The position numbers were made by a program, and so were the translations under genes. This document shows, piece by piece, positions 15,709 to 15,974 of a DNA stretch of 15,974 nt; position 1 is the first letter of the stretch, and the number at the start of each line of letters is the position of its first letter. The notes under the pieces are model-generated. The model did no database searches. It worked only from the letters and a program-made list of their open reading frames with translations, and was not told the origin of the DNA. The DNA comes from Deltaproteobacteria bacterium (GTDB taxonomy: Bacteria > Myxococcota > UBA796 > SXON01). Where the stretch lies: assembly GCA_947483545.1 (NCBI GenBank), contig CANKNP010000081.1:1-15974 (forward strand), in the 5' to 3' direction.

Positions 15709-15720
15709 ACTTCGCGAAGT
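15709..15720. promoter_or_regulatory. 12-bp palindrome upstream of the Uma2 gene
   Basis: ACTTCGCGAAGT is a perfect palindrome in the same interval. A few such palindromes are expected by chance in 16 kb, so a regulatory role is only a possibility. Confidence 0.2.
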
Positions 15721-15740
15721 TCGTAGCGTCTGCGCTTGGC

Positions 15741-15762
15741 CATTAGCCGTTGGCGGTTAGCT
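15741..15762 (-). repeat. Left array of 7-bp units (GCYAAYN, minus orientation)
   Basis: On the minus strand three consecutive heptads GCTAACC, GCCAACG, GCTAATG (15761-15741) are followed by a partial GCCAA. The array encodes the C-terminal LTANG and the stop codon of the adjoining gene remnant. It is the inverted counterpart of the array at 15934-15961. Confidence 0.7.
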
Positions 15763-15917
15763 CCTGGGGGAACGCGCCGAGCACGTTGTTGACCTCGTTG
15801 ATGCGGGCAGTGAGGCTGTACCGCTCCTCTGGCGGGAAGGTCCGCGTCGCGCGGTAGATGCCAAGGCCGAGCTGGAGAGCCTGTCTGCCAGCGCGCCAAG
15901 TCTCTGAAGTCGCGCAT
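15743..15917 (-). pseudogene. Remnant of a four-helix-bundle protein gene (S23/IVP family), frameshifted and internally deleted
   Basis: From ATG 15917 the minus strand reads MRDFRDLARW, the typical start of the small four-helix-bundle family that includes proteins encoded by 23S rRNA intervening sequences. Removing one base at about 15887 shifts into a frame reading RQALQLGLGIYRATRTFPP, then EERYSLTARINEVNNVLGAF and PQELTANG, with a TAA at 15745-15743. IYRATRTFP-EERY-LT is the family's first-helix signature and NEVNNVLGA is its usual C-terminal helix. The two are joined directly, so the middle half is missing: about 57 codons remain of a usual 115-125. A single-base insertion plus an internal deletion make it non-functional. 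It is bounded on both sides by heptad arrays. Recognised from family memory; no alignment was run. Confidence 0.72.
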
Positions 15918-15933
15918 AGCGGCCTCTGAGCTG

Positions 15934-15961
15934 CCTAATGGCCAACAGCTAACGGCTAACA
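15934..15961 (+). repeat. Right array of 7-bp units (CCTAATG, GCCAACA, GCTAACG, GCTAACA)
   Basis: Four consecutive heptads of consensus SCYAAYN lie just upstream of the S23-type remnant. They face the left array: 15743-15761 and 15941-15959 match as inverted repeats at 16 of 19 positions, and an 11-bp stretch at 15736-15746 is perfectly mirrored at 15934-15944. Confidence 0.7.
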
Positions 15962-15974
15962 GCTCGCCCCGGAA

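Noticed and set aside
15276..15917. Single 213-aa minus-strand protein covering the right end
   Set aside because: This frame starts correctly as MRDFRD but then leaves the four-helix-bundle frame and runs antisense-free into the Uma2 gene in a wrong frame; it is an artefact of the frameshift in the remnant.

Overview
The window is GC-rich and densely coded. It looks like a chromosomal segment of a Gram-negative, deltaproteobacterial or Myxococcota-type bacterium. The reasons are GTG/TTG starts, many lipoproteins, an IPT/TIG lipoprotein with a (GDTDS)n low-complexity tail, an FG-GAP/ASPIC lipoprotein, an exported TldD-type protein and a Uma2-family protein. This assignment is an inference from gene style, not from a marker phylogeny.

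Layout. 1-490 (-) is a partial TIG lipoprotein whose tail is a perfect 15-bp tandem repeat running off the left edge. Divergent to it, 735-2579 (+) is an FG-GAP/VCBS plus ASPIC/UnbV lipoprotein whose TTG start lies inside a strong hairpin. 2584-5752 (-) is a tightly coupled three-gene operon, transcribed as SurA-like/DsbA-like lipoprotein, pheS, then HlyD/RND-type periplasmic adaptor; the genes join by 1-nt TGATG overlaps, and pheT does not follow pheS. 5853-8503 (+) holds lspA and two tandem isocitrate/isopropylmalate dehydrogenase-family genes that look like a catalytic subunit and a pseudo-catalytic subunit. Between them and an exported TldD-like metallopeptidase gene (8590-10287, +) lie two copies of a 12-bp palindrome exactly 31 bp apart, a strong operator candidate. 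10291-14579 (-) is a two-gene type IIA topoisomerase operon (parC then parE). A structured 265-bp leader separates it from a Uma2-family gene (14845-15543, -). The right end holds a decayed four-helix-bundle (S23/IVP) gene bracketed by inverted arrays of a 7-bp repeat.

How the genes relate. Four predicted lipoproteins (TIG, FG-GAP, adaptor, DsbA-like) would be substrates of the LspA encoded in the same window. The dehydrogenase pair most plausibly forms a heteromeric NAD-dependent isocitrate dehydrogenase, in which one subunit keeps the substrate and cofactor residues and the other supplies the residues that cross the subunit interface. The topoisomerase pair is core chromosome maintenance. 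No rRNA, tRNA, CRISPR array, insertion sequence or prophage gene was recognised. The most novel signals are the asymmetric dehydrogenase pair, the twin operator, the start-codon hairpin and the heptad-bounded pseudogene; no defence or biosynthetic system was seen.
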